A stretch of 64,000 nt of DNA from the NCBI GenBank assembly GCA_028583415.1, contig CM053266.1, positions 80,172,149 to 80,236,148 on the forward strand, read 5' to 3'. This DNA is from Protea cynaroides (lineage: Eukaryota; Streptophyta; Magnoliopsida; Proteales; Proteaceae). Shown in pieces: positions 32,474 to 45,400 of the stretch. Within the stretch, counting starts at the first letter, position 1. Every line of letters begins with the position of its first letter. The notes below the pieces were generated by a model. It saw only the letters and a program-made list of their open reading frames with translations. It had not been told where the DNA came from and did not search any database. A program made the translations under genes and the position numbers.

Positions 32474-34346
32474 GGACGTCCCTTATCCTCTTTCACTCCT
32501 TTTAGAACCCTAATTGAAAGTGAGAGAAAGAGAAAGAGAAGGAAAAGAAGAAGAGAAGGAAAATTGGAGAAAAAACTAAGGAAGAGGAGGAAATTCAGAG
32601 GAACCTCTGAATCTCAGCCAACCTCAGGTATGAACTTAATTCCCTTCATAAATTAAGAGCCTAAAATAGATTATAAAGAAATTAGGATTAAGAGAAACCC
32701 AAATCATCCATCCATGGACAAGTTCCAAAGGAATCCATGGAAGTAATCATCATAGGCAATGAAAAATGTGTAAAAATCATAGTTATGAGCCATAGAACAA
32801 TTTTAGAATGGACCTACGAGACCATAGGATCGATCACATGCCCTCGGGAAGTCCCAGGGAGGGTGTGGTCGTATGTAGGGTCGAATGGTATCCAACCCCA
32901 CGTCCGACCCTACACCTAGGGTCATAGAAAACTGCTACCCTAGGTGTTACCTTACCTGCGACCCTACGATTTAGGTTAGTCTAAATTTATTGAAATTAAT
33001 TTTAATTAAAATTTATCGACTTGTTAGGCCTTTCTACTGATTTAAAAGTGTTTTATAAAGCTTGAACGAGGATCTACGCTCAATCAAAGGTGAGGGAACA
33101 AGACCTAAACTAATTGGCTAATAATAAACTGTTTTCGTTTATTGAGTCTAATACCATGTATGATTCTATGATTGTATGATTGTAATGTGCATATCACATG
33201 TCATCCACTATTCCTATTATTACTGTTCATGCATATTTAATTTCGTTTATTATAACATGATGATGATGATGATGCTAGGAATAGGCATGTGAATGTACGT
33301 GTGTGGTTAGTGTACTTGATTTGAGTCGAGCATCAGGGGGAGGACGTGACACTGTGGTTCATCCTGGTCACCAGACTCTAGCTCTATCTCTACTCAACTC
33401 TCGTCCACTAGCATCATCGTATCGCCATTATCTTAGCAGAACTATTACATCGTATGGCATCGGGGGAGGTGGTCTCGGACCGTGTAGTCTCTAACTCTGT
33501 CGGGGGGCCTTAGCTTTATCTCTATGGACGTATTGAGGGATGCTGGGGTGAGGCCTTGGATACACTGTTTGACATTAGGATTGGTTAGTTGCGAGCCCAG
33601 TTTGCAAGCCCTCACCAACAGGGGCTTACGTCTTGGTATGGGTAGAGCATCAGGGGAAGTGTGATACGGTGCGGTCCTAAGCACTTTAGCTCTATCTCTA
33701 TTCCATGGTGGGTGCATGTGGGGGCGGCAATGGTGTTTGATCCGTTGGGTGGTTCCACACATTCGTGTATAGAGGTGTGGCAGCCACCTATCCTTTCTAT
33801 AGCACATTGCAAACTTATGAACCAGACCAAAGATATGAATTGAATACATGAATATGTTTGTTGTATTGTTTTGTTTGCTCACTGAGCCGTGATGTGTGCT
33901 TACCCTTTCGACGTCGAATATTTTTAGTTGATGATGCAGGTACCACAGTAGAAGATTATATAAATGCTCCGATGTATGGACATGCGGCGACGATGGACGC
34001 TGAAGCTATGATGGAGTCGCATGATTCGTCATGCGAGTGCAACTCTTGTGTTTTCGATTAGATTTGGTTTAAATTATACAGACAATGCAATTGATTTAAT
34101 TATTTTAATTTATGTTTTAGACCTTGTGGAGATAATTGGATAATTTATTTACTCTATCACAGTTAGATTCTCAGTTCATTTAATATATAAGACTTCCGCT
34201 ATTGTTTATTTACTTTGATTATGGTTGTAAATGTGTATGGTTTAAACAAACGAACACAACCTATTCGAGATCCTGGTTGAACCGTTGGTTTATTAGCGAT
34301 TAATCACACCGTTCTGAATAGTACAGAATTAGGGTGTGACACAAAT

Positions 34347-34511
34347 TCTCACAATAACTGTGTTTGATAATGCAACCTTTGGGTGAACACTCCCTTACTT
34401 TGTAGCATTGATAAATACATAGTCTTAAATTTGAAGACATCATAATGAAATAAGGTGTGCCACTTTGGTGGGTTCCATCGAATTCCACCATGATATCACC
34501 AAACTCTCTTT
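34347..34511 (-). other. Leader of element D, second piece
   Basis: About 165 bp between the solo LTR and element E. It contains tttggtgggttccatcg, a near repeat of tttggcgggttccatcag at 32060, so the leader has internal repetition. It is followed by gcagc (34512-34516), the target duplication of element E. Confidence 0.5.
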
Positions 34512-36099
34512 GCAGCTGTGAGGACAAAGATTGAAAATTTAAAAGTCGCCACCTAGATTAAGGTCTAGGACCTTAGAAATGTGAAATCTCACCCCAAGGT
34601 AAGACTTTGATTGACTCATGACCCTTAGATTAAATTTTTGGTCCATTAAAGATTGGGTAAGCATCTGGTTACGGTTATGGGAAGGGGTTAGGCACCCAAA
34701 TCGCCCGATCGAAATCGATCTCCTATACCTTTCCTATGCTAGACTCTTTTTATTAAACTAAATCAAACCAAGTGGTTTGATATCATTGAACCAAATCTGT
34801 ATCCATCAGATTGCCTACGTATTACGGAATTATTCCAAAAATCAGGTTCATCATCGTAGTTTTGATGTGATTAAAGTTTATGGTTGTGATTTATGCTTGT
34901 GCATGATTAAGTTCATTGTTCTAGTTGAAGTTTATGCTTGAAAGGATGAGAAACCCTATGGGTTAGGATCTGGATAGTCAATGCGAACTGATAGATAGTC
35001 CTTGTGGATCTATGGGTAACCCTATTTGGGTCGAAATATAGATAACCCTTTATGGGTTGGAATATGGACAACCCTATCTGGGTTGAAATGTGGATAATAC
35101 TATTTGAGTTGGAATGTGGATAATCCTATTTGGGTTGGAATGTGGATGACTCTATTTGGGTCAAAATGTGGGTAAATATCCTAGTGAATCTATGGATAGT
35201 CCAAGTGGACTAAGGTTTGGATCCGAATTTGAGATTCTCCCAAATAGCCTATGTATCCTAGGGTTTGCCCTAAGAATCAGAATCCACGTAGTTTGAATTG
35301 GGTTGAAATGGTTGGATATCCTAGTGGATCTATGGATAGTCCGAGTGGACTAAGGTGTGGATCCAAATTTGGATTCTCCCAAATGGCCTACGTATCCTAG
35401 GGTTTGCCTTATGAATCAGAATCCACGTAGTTCGAAACCTGATAACCTGTTCTAAGTTAATGATTGAGAACCTATTCTAGGTTTAGGGTTGAGAACCTAT
35501 TCTAGGTTTAGGGTTTACCGAGGGGAAAAATCGTCCTGAATTACCCTTTTTAACCTAAGTTCTAATTTTGAAAAGTTTGGCAAAATATTTTCTTTCTTTG
35601 TTAAGATTTTTATTATTTTCCATTATACCCTTCCCAAGAATGTGGGTGCCTACATGCACGTCCCCACACCTAATATGTTTGCTAGGTGTACAGATACGAC
35701 AGTTCGACTAGGGTGTAGCAGAAAGTAAGTTATTGCCAAAAATGTCATTCAAGTATGGCAAGTAACAACATTATCATCTCAGCTATAGCAAAAAGCATGT
35801 GAATCAAGATAACAGACATATCAAATAGCATCTCATGTATTATTCTCAATCAAATTAATGTCTCAATGTGTATCAGACTAGATTCAAAGAATCTCTCACA
35901 TCAACAATCTATTAGATTAGATCATCAATCTAACGATCAGATCTCTTCAAAACATTGATAATTATGATCAACAAATCAGATTTCATCAAAACAAACCAAG
36001 ATCAATGGCTAAGATTCATCTAACCAACTCATGATGATCATCCAACGGTTCAAATTACTTAAAATCATAATCTGACAGTTCAAAATCATTTAAATCACT

Positions 36100-36330
36100 C
36101 TTGATCAAGATCCAACGGTTTAAATTGCTTTAAGACACTCATGATCATGATCTAATGGTTCAGATTCCTTTAAGACACTCTTGATCAAGATCTAATAGTT
36201 CAGATTCCTTTAAGACACTCTTAATCAAGATCTAATAATTCAGATTCCTTTAAGACACTCTTGATCAAGATCTAATGGTTTAGATTCCTTTAAGACATTC
36301 TTGATCAAGATCTAATGGTTCAGATTCGAG
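36100..36330 (-). repeat. 40-bp tandem array in the LTR of E
   Basis: Five to six copies of a 40-bp unit with ctaatggttcagattcc, tttaagacactc and ttgatcaagat. The same array, with a different unit number and a foreign insert, is in the right LTR at 42780-43080. Confidence 0.8.
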
Positions 36331-37489
36331 CATCAACACATCTAAAATCAATGGTCCAGATTTGATCATTAAAACATCCAAGATCAATGATCAATATTAA
36401 ATCACTTAAATTTTTAGAATCAATGGCCAATAATTTTCATCAAAGTTTCATAATCAATGGGTAGAAATTAATCACATCAAAAGTTAATCAAAGGGCCAAA
36501 TTTCATCCCATCCAAATTTCATGATCGATGTGCCCTCAATTAATCAAATTAAATCCCATTCTACACCAATGGTTTGTAATTGATCAAATCAACATTCAAC
36601 ATCAATCATAATTGATCAAACTCATTCAACATCAATGGTCCACAATTGATCATATCAAATTCAAGATCGATGACCATATTTCATTCACATAAAATTCCAG
36701 CATGGTCCATAATCATCACATAAAAATTCAAACATGGTCGGAACAATTCCGTAAATAATTCCAAGGATGTGAAGGGATTAATTTATTACATTCAAACACA
36801 CTTGATCAAATTTGATCACATTATATTCAAACATAATCAGATCAATTTCATCACATTAAATTCAAGCATAATCAGATCAATTTGATCACATTAAATTCAA
36901 AGCACATGGTTGGGGTTTATTGCATGGGGAATGACCAGCAGGTGTTTGGAGGGTAGAGTAGGTTTACGGAGATGTAGGGGGTACCGTGGAAGGTGATGAG
37001 CACATGTGAGTGGTTTGCATGGCTGGACAGGTGGTAGGTTGATTGGTTTGTGATGAGCCTTAGGGTTTAATGGTTCTATGAAGATGGAGGGTATTCGGTT
37101 ACATGGTCGAGTAATAGCTGGATAGTGCTATAGGTGAAAAATCAGTTATAGTGGAGGTAAGTGGTGATGACCAGGCTAGGAGGTATGAGGACAGGTGTTA
37201 TTGTGGGAGTTTTGGATGGCATGTACATGTGGTTATGGTTTGATGGAGATTGGTATTGAGTGGGGTGATAAGGTGTTACAGATTAAGGGCCAGATGGATG
37301 TGTAGGTTGATGGCCGGGTGGGTGTGCAAGGGTGTTGGCCATGGTCAGTGGAGGTAAGATGATGAGTCCGATCGGTGATAAATGGCTTGGGTATTAACAT
37401 GATGGGTGCTGCAAGTGCATAAGTGGTGGAAGAGACAAAAAAACTATACCAAACAAAAGAGAGTGGGGTACGGACTTACTTGAGATGCG

Positions 37490-38140
37490 CAGGGTTCCCT
37501 CCTTGCTCTCCTTCTTCTTCTTCTTCTTCAGTCTACGTTCTCTCTTCTCCCGCTCTGCTCGAGTGCTTTCCCTCCTCTCCAATCTCTCTCATCTCCCAAA
37601 CTCTCATTCTTTTTTTCTTTTTTTTTTCTCTCCATCCCACACGATCTCTCTCAATCTCTCCAGCCCTTTTCGTCTCGCTGCCGCCTTTTTCTCTCTCGAT
37701 CTGCTCGAGTATCTCTCCCCCTCTTCTTCTTGCTGCCTTCTCTCTCTCTCTCTCGATCTGCTCCCTGCCTTCTCTCTCTCTCTCGATCTGTTCCAGTATC
37801 TCTCTTTAGTTCTCCTCCTCTCTCCTGATTTTCTTTTTTTTTTTCTTTCGGCAATCAGTCCTCTCTCCCCTTCTCTGATTCTGCCTCTCTCTTTTTATTC
37901 TCTTTTCTGATTTTTCGGCCTCGGTCTTTCCCTTTTTTTTTTTTTACCTCTCCTCTTCTTTCCTTCTTCGGTTTTCTCCACCTGTCCGCCTCTTCTTTCC
38001 TTCTTTTCCCTCTTCTTTCCTTCTTCGGCAATCTCCACCTGTCCGCCTTTCCTCTTCTTTCTCAATCTCAGATTTTTCTTTTTCTCTCTCTCTTTCCTCT
38101 CTCTTTTCTCCTCTCCTTTTGGCAATCCCACCAACTCTTT
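37490..38140. repeat. Polypyrimidine tract in the LTR of E
   Basis: About 650 bp almost purely C and T on the plus strand (tctctctc, ttctttccttctt), including repeats around ctccacctgtccgcc. It is the minus-orientation counterpart of the purine array in B. Long frames here on either strand are composition artefacts. The right LTR copy is 44255-44930. Confidence 0.8.
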
Positions 38141-38164
38141 TTTTTTCTATTAGGATCCTACTTG

Positions 38165-38167
<3 letters not shown>

Positions 38168-38242
<75 letters not shown>
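38168..38242. repeat. (TA)n microsatellite
   Basis: About 37 uninterrupted ta units in the TATA-like zone of E's left LTR. At the equivalent place the right LTR (44955-45010) is mixed AT sequence with only short ta runs, so the expansion is specific to this copy. Confidence 0.95.
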
Positions 38243-38249
<7 letters not shown>

Positions 38250-39270
38250 TATATATAATATAATATACATATAAGACATATGTATATATTATATGATATA
38301 TAATAATATATTATACATTATATAAACATATAAATAATATATAAAAGACCAAAGTTGACATTTCATAGTCCATTTCTGCCACCATTCCACATGAAATTTT
38401 TTGATAGTCTCTATTCTAAATTTTCTACGTTCACTTTGTAGAACACTAAAAATGAAGAATATTGGAACTTGAATCACCTCATTTGGAAATAAAATGGCCA
38501 ACTTATGAATTTCTGAACTTTAAGTAGGCTAATTATCGTTAATTTGGCTGACCATTCTGCATGGGATCCTTCGGAGACTTTTACCAAAAATTCTTTACAT
38601 CCACTTTGTAGAGTACTAAAAATAGAACATAATGAAACTGAAATTACCTGATTTGGATATGGGGCGACCAAAATATGAATTTTCGAAGATTAAATGACCA
38701 TTTCCATGTGTAATTTTTCATGGGACCCTTCGGAGACTTCTTCCTAAGATTTTTTACGTCCACTTTGTAGAATATCACAAATGAAGAATAATGGCCTTGG
38801 AATCATCTGAATCCGACGTAGAACGACAAAGATATGAAGCTTTGAAGTTCTAACGATAATTTTGCATGAAAGCTTGCATGGGGCCCACTGGTGACTTCTA
38901 CCTGGGATTTTTCACGTCCACTTTGAAGAGGACTAAAAATAAGAAATATTGGCCTTTGAATCATCTGAATCCGATATCAGATGACCAAGATATGATGTCT
39001 TGAAGTTTGAATGATAATGCATGCATCATACGATAATTACGTAAATACCCTTGTACTTTCAAACTGAGATATCTTCCTTGTTTGACATCAGAATTTGATG
39101 ATTCCGGTCTCATTTCGAAGATAATTTCACGATCTAATTCATCCAAGTAGGTAATATCCAATGAACCTACTGTGGGGTTCATTAGAGAATCATCAACCTT
39201 TGGGTTAAAGGCCGAAAACCTGCCATATTGGTTCACTTATGCTGAGGGTGGCAAAAATGGGGTGCTTACA

Positions 39271-41326
39271 GATGCCCCTCTTTAGCCGAGATTGTTACCA
39301 ATTGAAGGCTGAAGATAAGAGAACCACATTTTTGGGATATGAGTGAGATTACTTATTGGGCTGCACTTAGGGTGATTCGTCCTCAACTGCCTACGTATTC
39401 TAAGGGTGTCCTAGAAATCAAGCCTAGAACGTAGTTCGATTGGCAAGAAGGTTTGCTCTTCTTGGAAAATTGATGATTGTTCTTCTTGTATGAAGCTAGG
39501 CTGTGAATACAAGGCTCATTTGTAGGCTGAGAACCTCTTCTTGTTGAGGTGGAACTCATGATGCAAGGTATGTGCAGGCTTGAACCCGACTTGATCAATT
39601 TGTAGGCTGATAAACCTCTTCTTATACGAAGCTAGGCTATGAATACAAGGCTCATTTGTAGGCTGGGAACCTCTTCTTGCTGAGGTAAGACTCATGATGC
39701 AAGGTACATGCAGGCTTGAACCTGGCTTGATCCATTTGTAGGCTGATAAACTTCTTCTTGTATGGAGCTAGGCTGTGAATACAAGGCTCATTTGTAGGCT
39801 GGGAACCTCTTCTTGCTGAGGTGGAACTCATGATGCAAGGTACTCGCGGGCTGGAACCTGACATGATCCATTTGTAGGCTGATAAATCTCTTCTTGTATG
39901 GAGCTAGGTTGTGAATACAAGGCTGATTTGTAGGCTTGGAACCTCTTCTTGTATGAAGCTAAGCTATGAATACAAGGCTGATTGCACGAGCTTGGGCTCG
40001 GCTTTGATTCGTTTGGATGGAGGACTTGCTATGTTTTCTTTGATTGAACTGAGGCTCTTTTGATTGAGATTCTGAGATTGATTTTCTGAATAAGCTAGGG
40101 CTCTGCATTTGATTCACTTATAGGCTGAGATTGACTTGATCTTTGAATGAGCTAGGGCTCTACATTTAATTCACTAATAGGTTGAGATTGATTTGAACTT
40201 TGGATAAGCTAGGGCTCTGCATTTGATTCACTTATAGGCTAAGATTGATTTGATCTTTAGATGAGCTATTTGATTCACTAATAGGCTGAGATTGATTTAA
40301 ACTTTGGATGAGCTAGGGCTCTGCATTTGAATATGAAATGAGCAAGAACTCAGAAGGTTACTTTTGTTATTGATTCTGGAATGAGCAAGAACTCAGAAGG
40401 TTACTTATAGGGTGATACTGAATGACTCATCTTTGAAGTTCCTACCAACTTTGGACCTTCAGGATTGAAAATTGGAATATCCTTCTTGGAAGCTCTATGG
40501 CTATGAACCTTCGAGAATGGAAACTAGAATATCCTCTTAAGTAGCTTTGTTGCTATGAACCCTTAGGATGCTCGAAAGTGACCCACACAGAAAGTCTTTA
40601 TTGATTTTGAATCTATAGAGTGCTGGACATATTTGAAATGATGATGAATTCCTTGGCAGTTTTCCAAGGTTTTTGCCCCTGCTTTGTTGGTAAAGGCATA
40701 AAACATGGCATCAATGGAAATGGTGTCATTGGCTTTGCTGGCATGATACCTAGATTTGAAATTTGCCATTTATGACCTGGTACTGAAAGTTTGACTCAAT
40801 TTCAGCATGGTAGTGATGAATTGGTTGCTCCCTTGGAAGGGTTCAATGTAATTTAAAAGTGATGATTTTCTTCAGTCAACATTGGTGTTGTTGGATTTTG
40901 GATTGAAAGAAACTCTAGTGAGGATTTTGGACAAGAATGAGGGGAGCTTGGAAAAATCTCTAACCAAAGTGGTTTTATTGATTGACCTTGGTGTTAAACT
41001 GTCGAGGGGCATCTGGTCAACTAAGTTCTTTGACTGTGCACTATGGTAGACCAAATTGATAGAACAGCCAAGCGGCGATGAAATGTGACATGGGTTTGGC
41101 CCGTGATCTAGGCTCATGAAAAGCTCAGGGCTTTGCAACATTGTTGTGCCAATTTTGAAAGATGAATGAACCATGGCCCCAAAGTAGGCACTAAGAGCAA
41201 AGGATTCAAAGTGTTCCTTTAGAGAATTACCAAATCCTAACAGGTGAGTGACCACATTGAATTTTCTTCATCAACAGGATTGGGAGAACTGAGAAATTGG
41301 CAAAAACCAACTTGGATGGACCTACT
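39271..41326 (-). other. Non-coding 3' region of element E with polypurine tract and two tandem arrays
   Basis: Next to the LTR, gatgcccctctttag is the complement of the polypurine tract. Units of 135-136 bp around ggctgtgaatacaaggc (39500-39985) match B's 134-bp repeats. A second array of units of about 58 bp around gagctagggctctgcat follows (40085-40325). The rest (40340-41326) has no recognisable domain in any frame. Confidence 0.7.
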
Positions 41327-42434
41327 TCTCATATCCCAATTCCACACTATTTAGAATGGTATGATGAACCGTCAATAAACCAACGGTTCAACTAGGATCT
41401 CGAATAGGTTGTGTCCGTTTGCGTAAACCATACACATCCACAACTAAAATCAGAATAAATACATGATAGCGGAAGTCTTTAATATTAAATGAACTGAGAA
41501 TCTAAAAGATGATAACATAATAAATTATCTGATTATCTTTAAAAGACTAAGACATAAAGTAAAATAAAATAATCATTTACATTTTCTTAATAATTCAAAT
41601 AAAAATCTAATGGAAGACGCATGAGTTTCACTCGCATGACGAATCATGCGACTCCATCATAACTTCTGCATCCATCTCTGCCGCATGTCCATACATCGGA
41701 GCATTCATATAATCTTCTATGGTGGTACCTGCAGCATCAACTAAAAATATTTGACGTCGAAAGGGTGAGCATACATCACGGCTCAGTGAGTAAACAAAAT
41801 AATGCAACAAACATATGCATGCATTCAATTCATATCTTTGGTCTGGTTCATAAGTTTGCAATGTGCAATAGAAAGGATAGGTGGCCGTCGCACCTCTATA
41901 CACTAGTGTGTGAAGCCGCCCAATGGATCAAACACCATTGCCATCCCACATGCACCCACCATGGAATAGGGATAGAGCTAAAGTGCTTAAGACTGCACCG
42001 CATCACACTTCCCCTGATGCCCTACCCATACCAACACGTAAGCCCCTGCTGGCGAGGGCTTGCAAACTGGGCTCGCAACTAACCAATCCTAATGTCAAAC
42101 AGTGTATCCAAGGCCTCACCCTAGCATCCCTCAATACGTCCATAGAGATAGAGCTAAGGCCCCCCGACAGAGTTAGAGACTACACGGTCTGAGACCACCT
42201 CCCCTGATGCCCTACGACGTAATAGTTCTGCTAAGGTAATGACGATACGACGATGTTAGTGGACAAGACTTAAGTAGAGATAGAACTAGAGTCTGATGAT
42301 CAGGATGAACCATAGTGTCACGTCCTCCCCCTGATGCTCCACTCGCATCAAGTACACTAACCACACACATACATTCACATGCCTATTCCTAGCATCATCA
42401 TCATCATCATGTTATAATAAACAGAATTAAATAT
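41327..42434 (-). repeat. Truncated chromovirus LTR fragment inside element E
   Basis: About 1.1 kb matching the first half of the tgtcacacccc LTR family, with a changed start (tctcatatcccaattcc). It includes tatacactagtgtgtg and tagagatagagctaag repeats and ends at (atc)n-ttataataaacagaa. At about 42435 it passes directly into the middle of element E's right LTR. Confidence 0.8.
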
Positions 42435-45400
42435 GCAAAAAGCATGTGAATCAAGATAACAGACATATCAAATAGCATCTCATGTATTATTCTCAATCAA
42501 ATTAATGTCTCAATGTGTATCAGACTAGATTCAAAGAATCTCTCACATCAACAATCTATTAGATTAGATCATCAATCTAACGATTAGATCTCTTCAAAAC
42601 ATTGATAATTATGATCAACAAATCAGATTTCATCAAAACAAACCAAGATCAATGGCTCAGATTCATCTAACCAACTCATGATGATCATCCAACGGTTCAA
42701 ATTACTTAAAATCATAATCTGACAGTTCAAAATCATTTAAATCACTCTTGATCAAGATCCAACGGTTCAAATTGCTTTAAGACACTCATGATCATGATCT
42801 AATGGTTCAGATTCCTTTAAGACACTCTTGATCAAGGTCTAATAGTTCAGATTCCTTTAAGACACTCTTGATCAAGATCTAATAATTCAGATTCCTTTAA
42901 GACACTCTTGATCAAGATCTAATGGTTCAGATTAGAAATGTCCCGAGGGTGGTCGTAGATCAGGCCATAAATGAGTGCCAAAAAGCATGAAATTGACCTG
43001 AAAGAAGGTCCGCCATAAGGCGCTGTAAGCGACAGAATGAGTAGTAGACATTCTTGATCAAGATCTAATGGTTCAGATTCGAGCATCAACACATCTAAAA
43101 TCAATGGTCCAGATTTGATCATTAAAACATTCAAGATCAATGGTCAATATTAAATCACTTAAATTTTCAGAATCAATGGCCAATAATTTTCATCAAAGTT
43201 TCATAATCAATGGGTAGAAATTAATCACATCAAAAGTTAATCAAAGGGCCAAATTTCATCCCATCCAAATTTCATGATCGATGTGCCCTCAATTAATCAA
43301 ATTAAATCCCATTCTACACCAATGGTCTGTAATTGATCAAATCAACATTCAATATCAATCATAATTGATCAAACTCATTCAACATCAATGGTCCACAATT
43401 GATCATATCAAATTCAAGATCGATGACCATATTTCATTCACATAAAATTCCAGCATGGTCCATAATCATCACATAAAAATTCCAACATGGTCGGATCAAT
43501 TCCGTAAATAATTCCAAGCGTGTGAAGGGATTAATTTATTACATTCAAACACACTTGATCAAATTTGATCACATTATATTCAAACATAATCAGATCAATT
43601 TCATCACATTAAATTCAAGCATAATCAGATCAATTTGATCACATTAAATTCAAAGCACATGGTTGGGGTTTATTGCATGAGGAATGACCAGCAGGTGTTT
43701 GGAGGGTAGAGTAGGTTTACGGAGATGTAGGGGGTACCGTGGAAGGTGATGAGCACATGTGAGTGGTTTGCATGGATGGACAAGTGGTAGGTTGATTGGT
43801 TTGTGATGAGCCTTAGGGTTTAATGGTTCTATGAAGATGGAGGGTATTCGGTTACATGGTCGAGTAATAGCTGGATAGTGCTATAGGTGAAAAATCAGTT
43901 ATAGTGGAGGTAAGTGGTGATGACCAGGCTAGGAGGTATGAAGACATGTGTTATTGTGGGAGATTTGGATGGCATGTACATTGGTTATGGTTTGATGGAG
44001 ATTGGTATTAAGTGGGGTGATAAGGTGTTACAGATTAAGGGCCAGATGGATGTGTAGGTTGATGGCCGGATGGGTGTGCAAAGGTGTTGGCCATGGTCGG
44101 TGGAGGTAAGATGATGAGTCCGGTCGGTGATAAATGGCTTGGGTATTAGCATGATGGGTGCTGCAAGTGCATAAGTGGTGGAAGAGACAAAAAACCTGCA
44201 CCAAACAAAAGAGAGTGGGGTACGGACTTACTTGAGATGCGTAGGGTTCCCTCCTTGCTCTCCTTCTTCTTCTTCTTCTGTCTTCGTTCTCTCTTCTCTC
44301 GCTCTACTCGAGTGCTTTCCCTCCTCTCCAATCTCTCTCATCTCCCAAACTCTCAATCTTTTTTTCTCTCCATCCCACACGATCTCTCTCGATCTCTCTC
44401 GATCTCTCCAGCCCTTTTCGTCTCGCTGCCGCCTCTTTCTCTCTCGATCTGCTCGAGTATCTCTCCCCCTCTTCTTCTCGCTGCCTTCTCTCTCTCTCTC
44501 TCTCGATCTGCTCCCTGCCTTCTCTCTCTCTCTCTCGATATGTTCCAGTATCTCTCTCTTGTTCTCCTCCTCTCTCCTGATTTTTTTTTTTTCTTTCGGC
44601 AATCAGTCCTCTCTCCCCTTCTCTGATTCTGCCTTTCTCTTTTTATTCTCTTTTCTGATTTTTCGGCCTCGGTCTTTCCCTTTTTTTTTTTCCGCCTCTC
44701 CTCTTCTTTCCTTCTTCTCCCTCTTCTTTCCTTCTTCTCCGTCTTCTTTCCTTCTTCGGTTTTCTCCACCTGTCCGCCTCTTCTTTCCTTTTTCTCCCTC
44801 TTCTTTCCTTCTTCGGCAATCTCCACCTGTCCGCCTCTCCTCTTTTCTCTCAATCTCAGATTTTTCTTTCTCTCTCTCTCTCTCTCCTCTCTCTTTTCTC
44901 CTCTCCTTTCGACAATCCCACCAACTCCTTTTTTTATATTCGGATCCTACATGCTTTTTATATATAATACATATATATATAAATATATAATATATTAATA
45001 TATATAATATAATATACATATAAGACATATGTATATATTATATGATATATTATATTATATTATACATTATATAAACATATAAATAATATATAAAAGAAAT
45101 ACATGCATATGCTCCGACATGAATTGGTCCGGACCAATCCAGGTTAGGTCAAGTAAGACTAGTCGAGATCGACAGGACTGGACTAGTTTAGGTTAACTGG
45201 TTTGGACCATAGTTGACATTTCATAGTCCATTTTTGCCATCATTCCACATGAAATTTTCTGATAGTCTCTATTCTAAATTTTCTACGTTCACTTTGTAGA
45301 ACACTAAAAATGAGGAATATTGAAACTTGAATCACCTCATTTGGAAATAAAATGGCCAACTTATGAATTTCTGAAGTTTAAGCAGACCAATTATCGATAA

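Larger units (their letters stand above)
32101..34341 (+). repeat. Solo LTR 2 (Tekay-type chromovirus), plus orientation
   Basis: A 2,241-bp LTR from tgtaagacccg to ggtgtgaca. It is flanked by caaac (32096-32100) and caaat (34342-34346), a target duplication with one changed base. It has a TATA box at 32466-32473 and agggtcga clusters before (32228-32372) and after it (32850-32970). A (gat)n run lies near 33255, and tagctctatctcta repeats lie near 33378, 33510 and 33688. No coding or primer sequence is attached, so it is a solo LTR. Confidence 0.88.
34517..39270 (-). repeat. 3' LTR of element E (4,754 bp)
   Basis: Complete LTR from tgtgaggac to ggtgcttaca. Along the plus strand it holds repeats around cctatttgggttgg (35000-35170), 40-bp repeats (36100-36330), GC-richer non-repetitive DNA (36900-37440), a polypyrimidine tract (37490-38140), a long (TA)n run (38168-38242) and actttgtaga-containing repeats (38420-38920). 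It lacks about 100 bp near 38350 that the right LTR and element B retain. It has no convincing gene. Confidence 0.88.

Noticed and set aside
36100..36330. CRISPR-like regular repeats
   Set aside because: Direct 40-bp tandem repeats without spacers, inside a plant retrotransposon LTR.
37423..37910. Overlapping plus-strand frames in the polypyrimidine tract
   Set aside because: S/L/F-only composition, also present in the sister LTR in other frames. They are artefacts.
41628..41903. Recurring frame with LHYFVYSLSRDVCSPF, also seen at 33858, 52786 and 59572
   Set aside because: It recurs because the LTR recurs. Orientation relative to each LTR is the same, but stops and indels differ and no protein family is recognised. 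A conserved LTR peptide seems unlikely.
42370..42420. Atc/cat microsatellite as a separate element
   Set aside because: It is a normal part of the chromovirus LTR, present in all copies (for example 7590-7620, 33255, 48055, 53535, 60298).
44175..44990. 271-codon plus-strand frame
   Set aside because: Same polypyrimidine artefact in the right LTR of E. It has no start context or domain.
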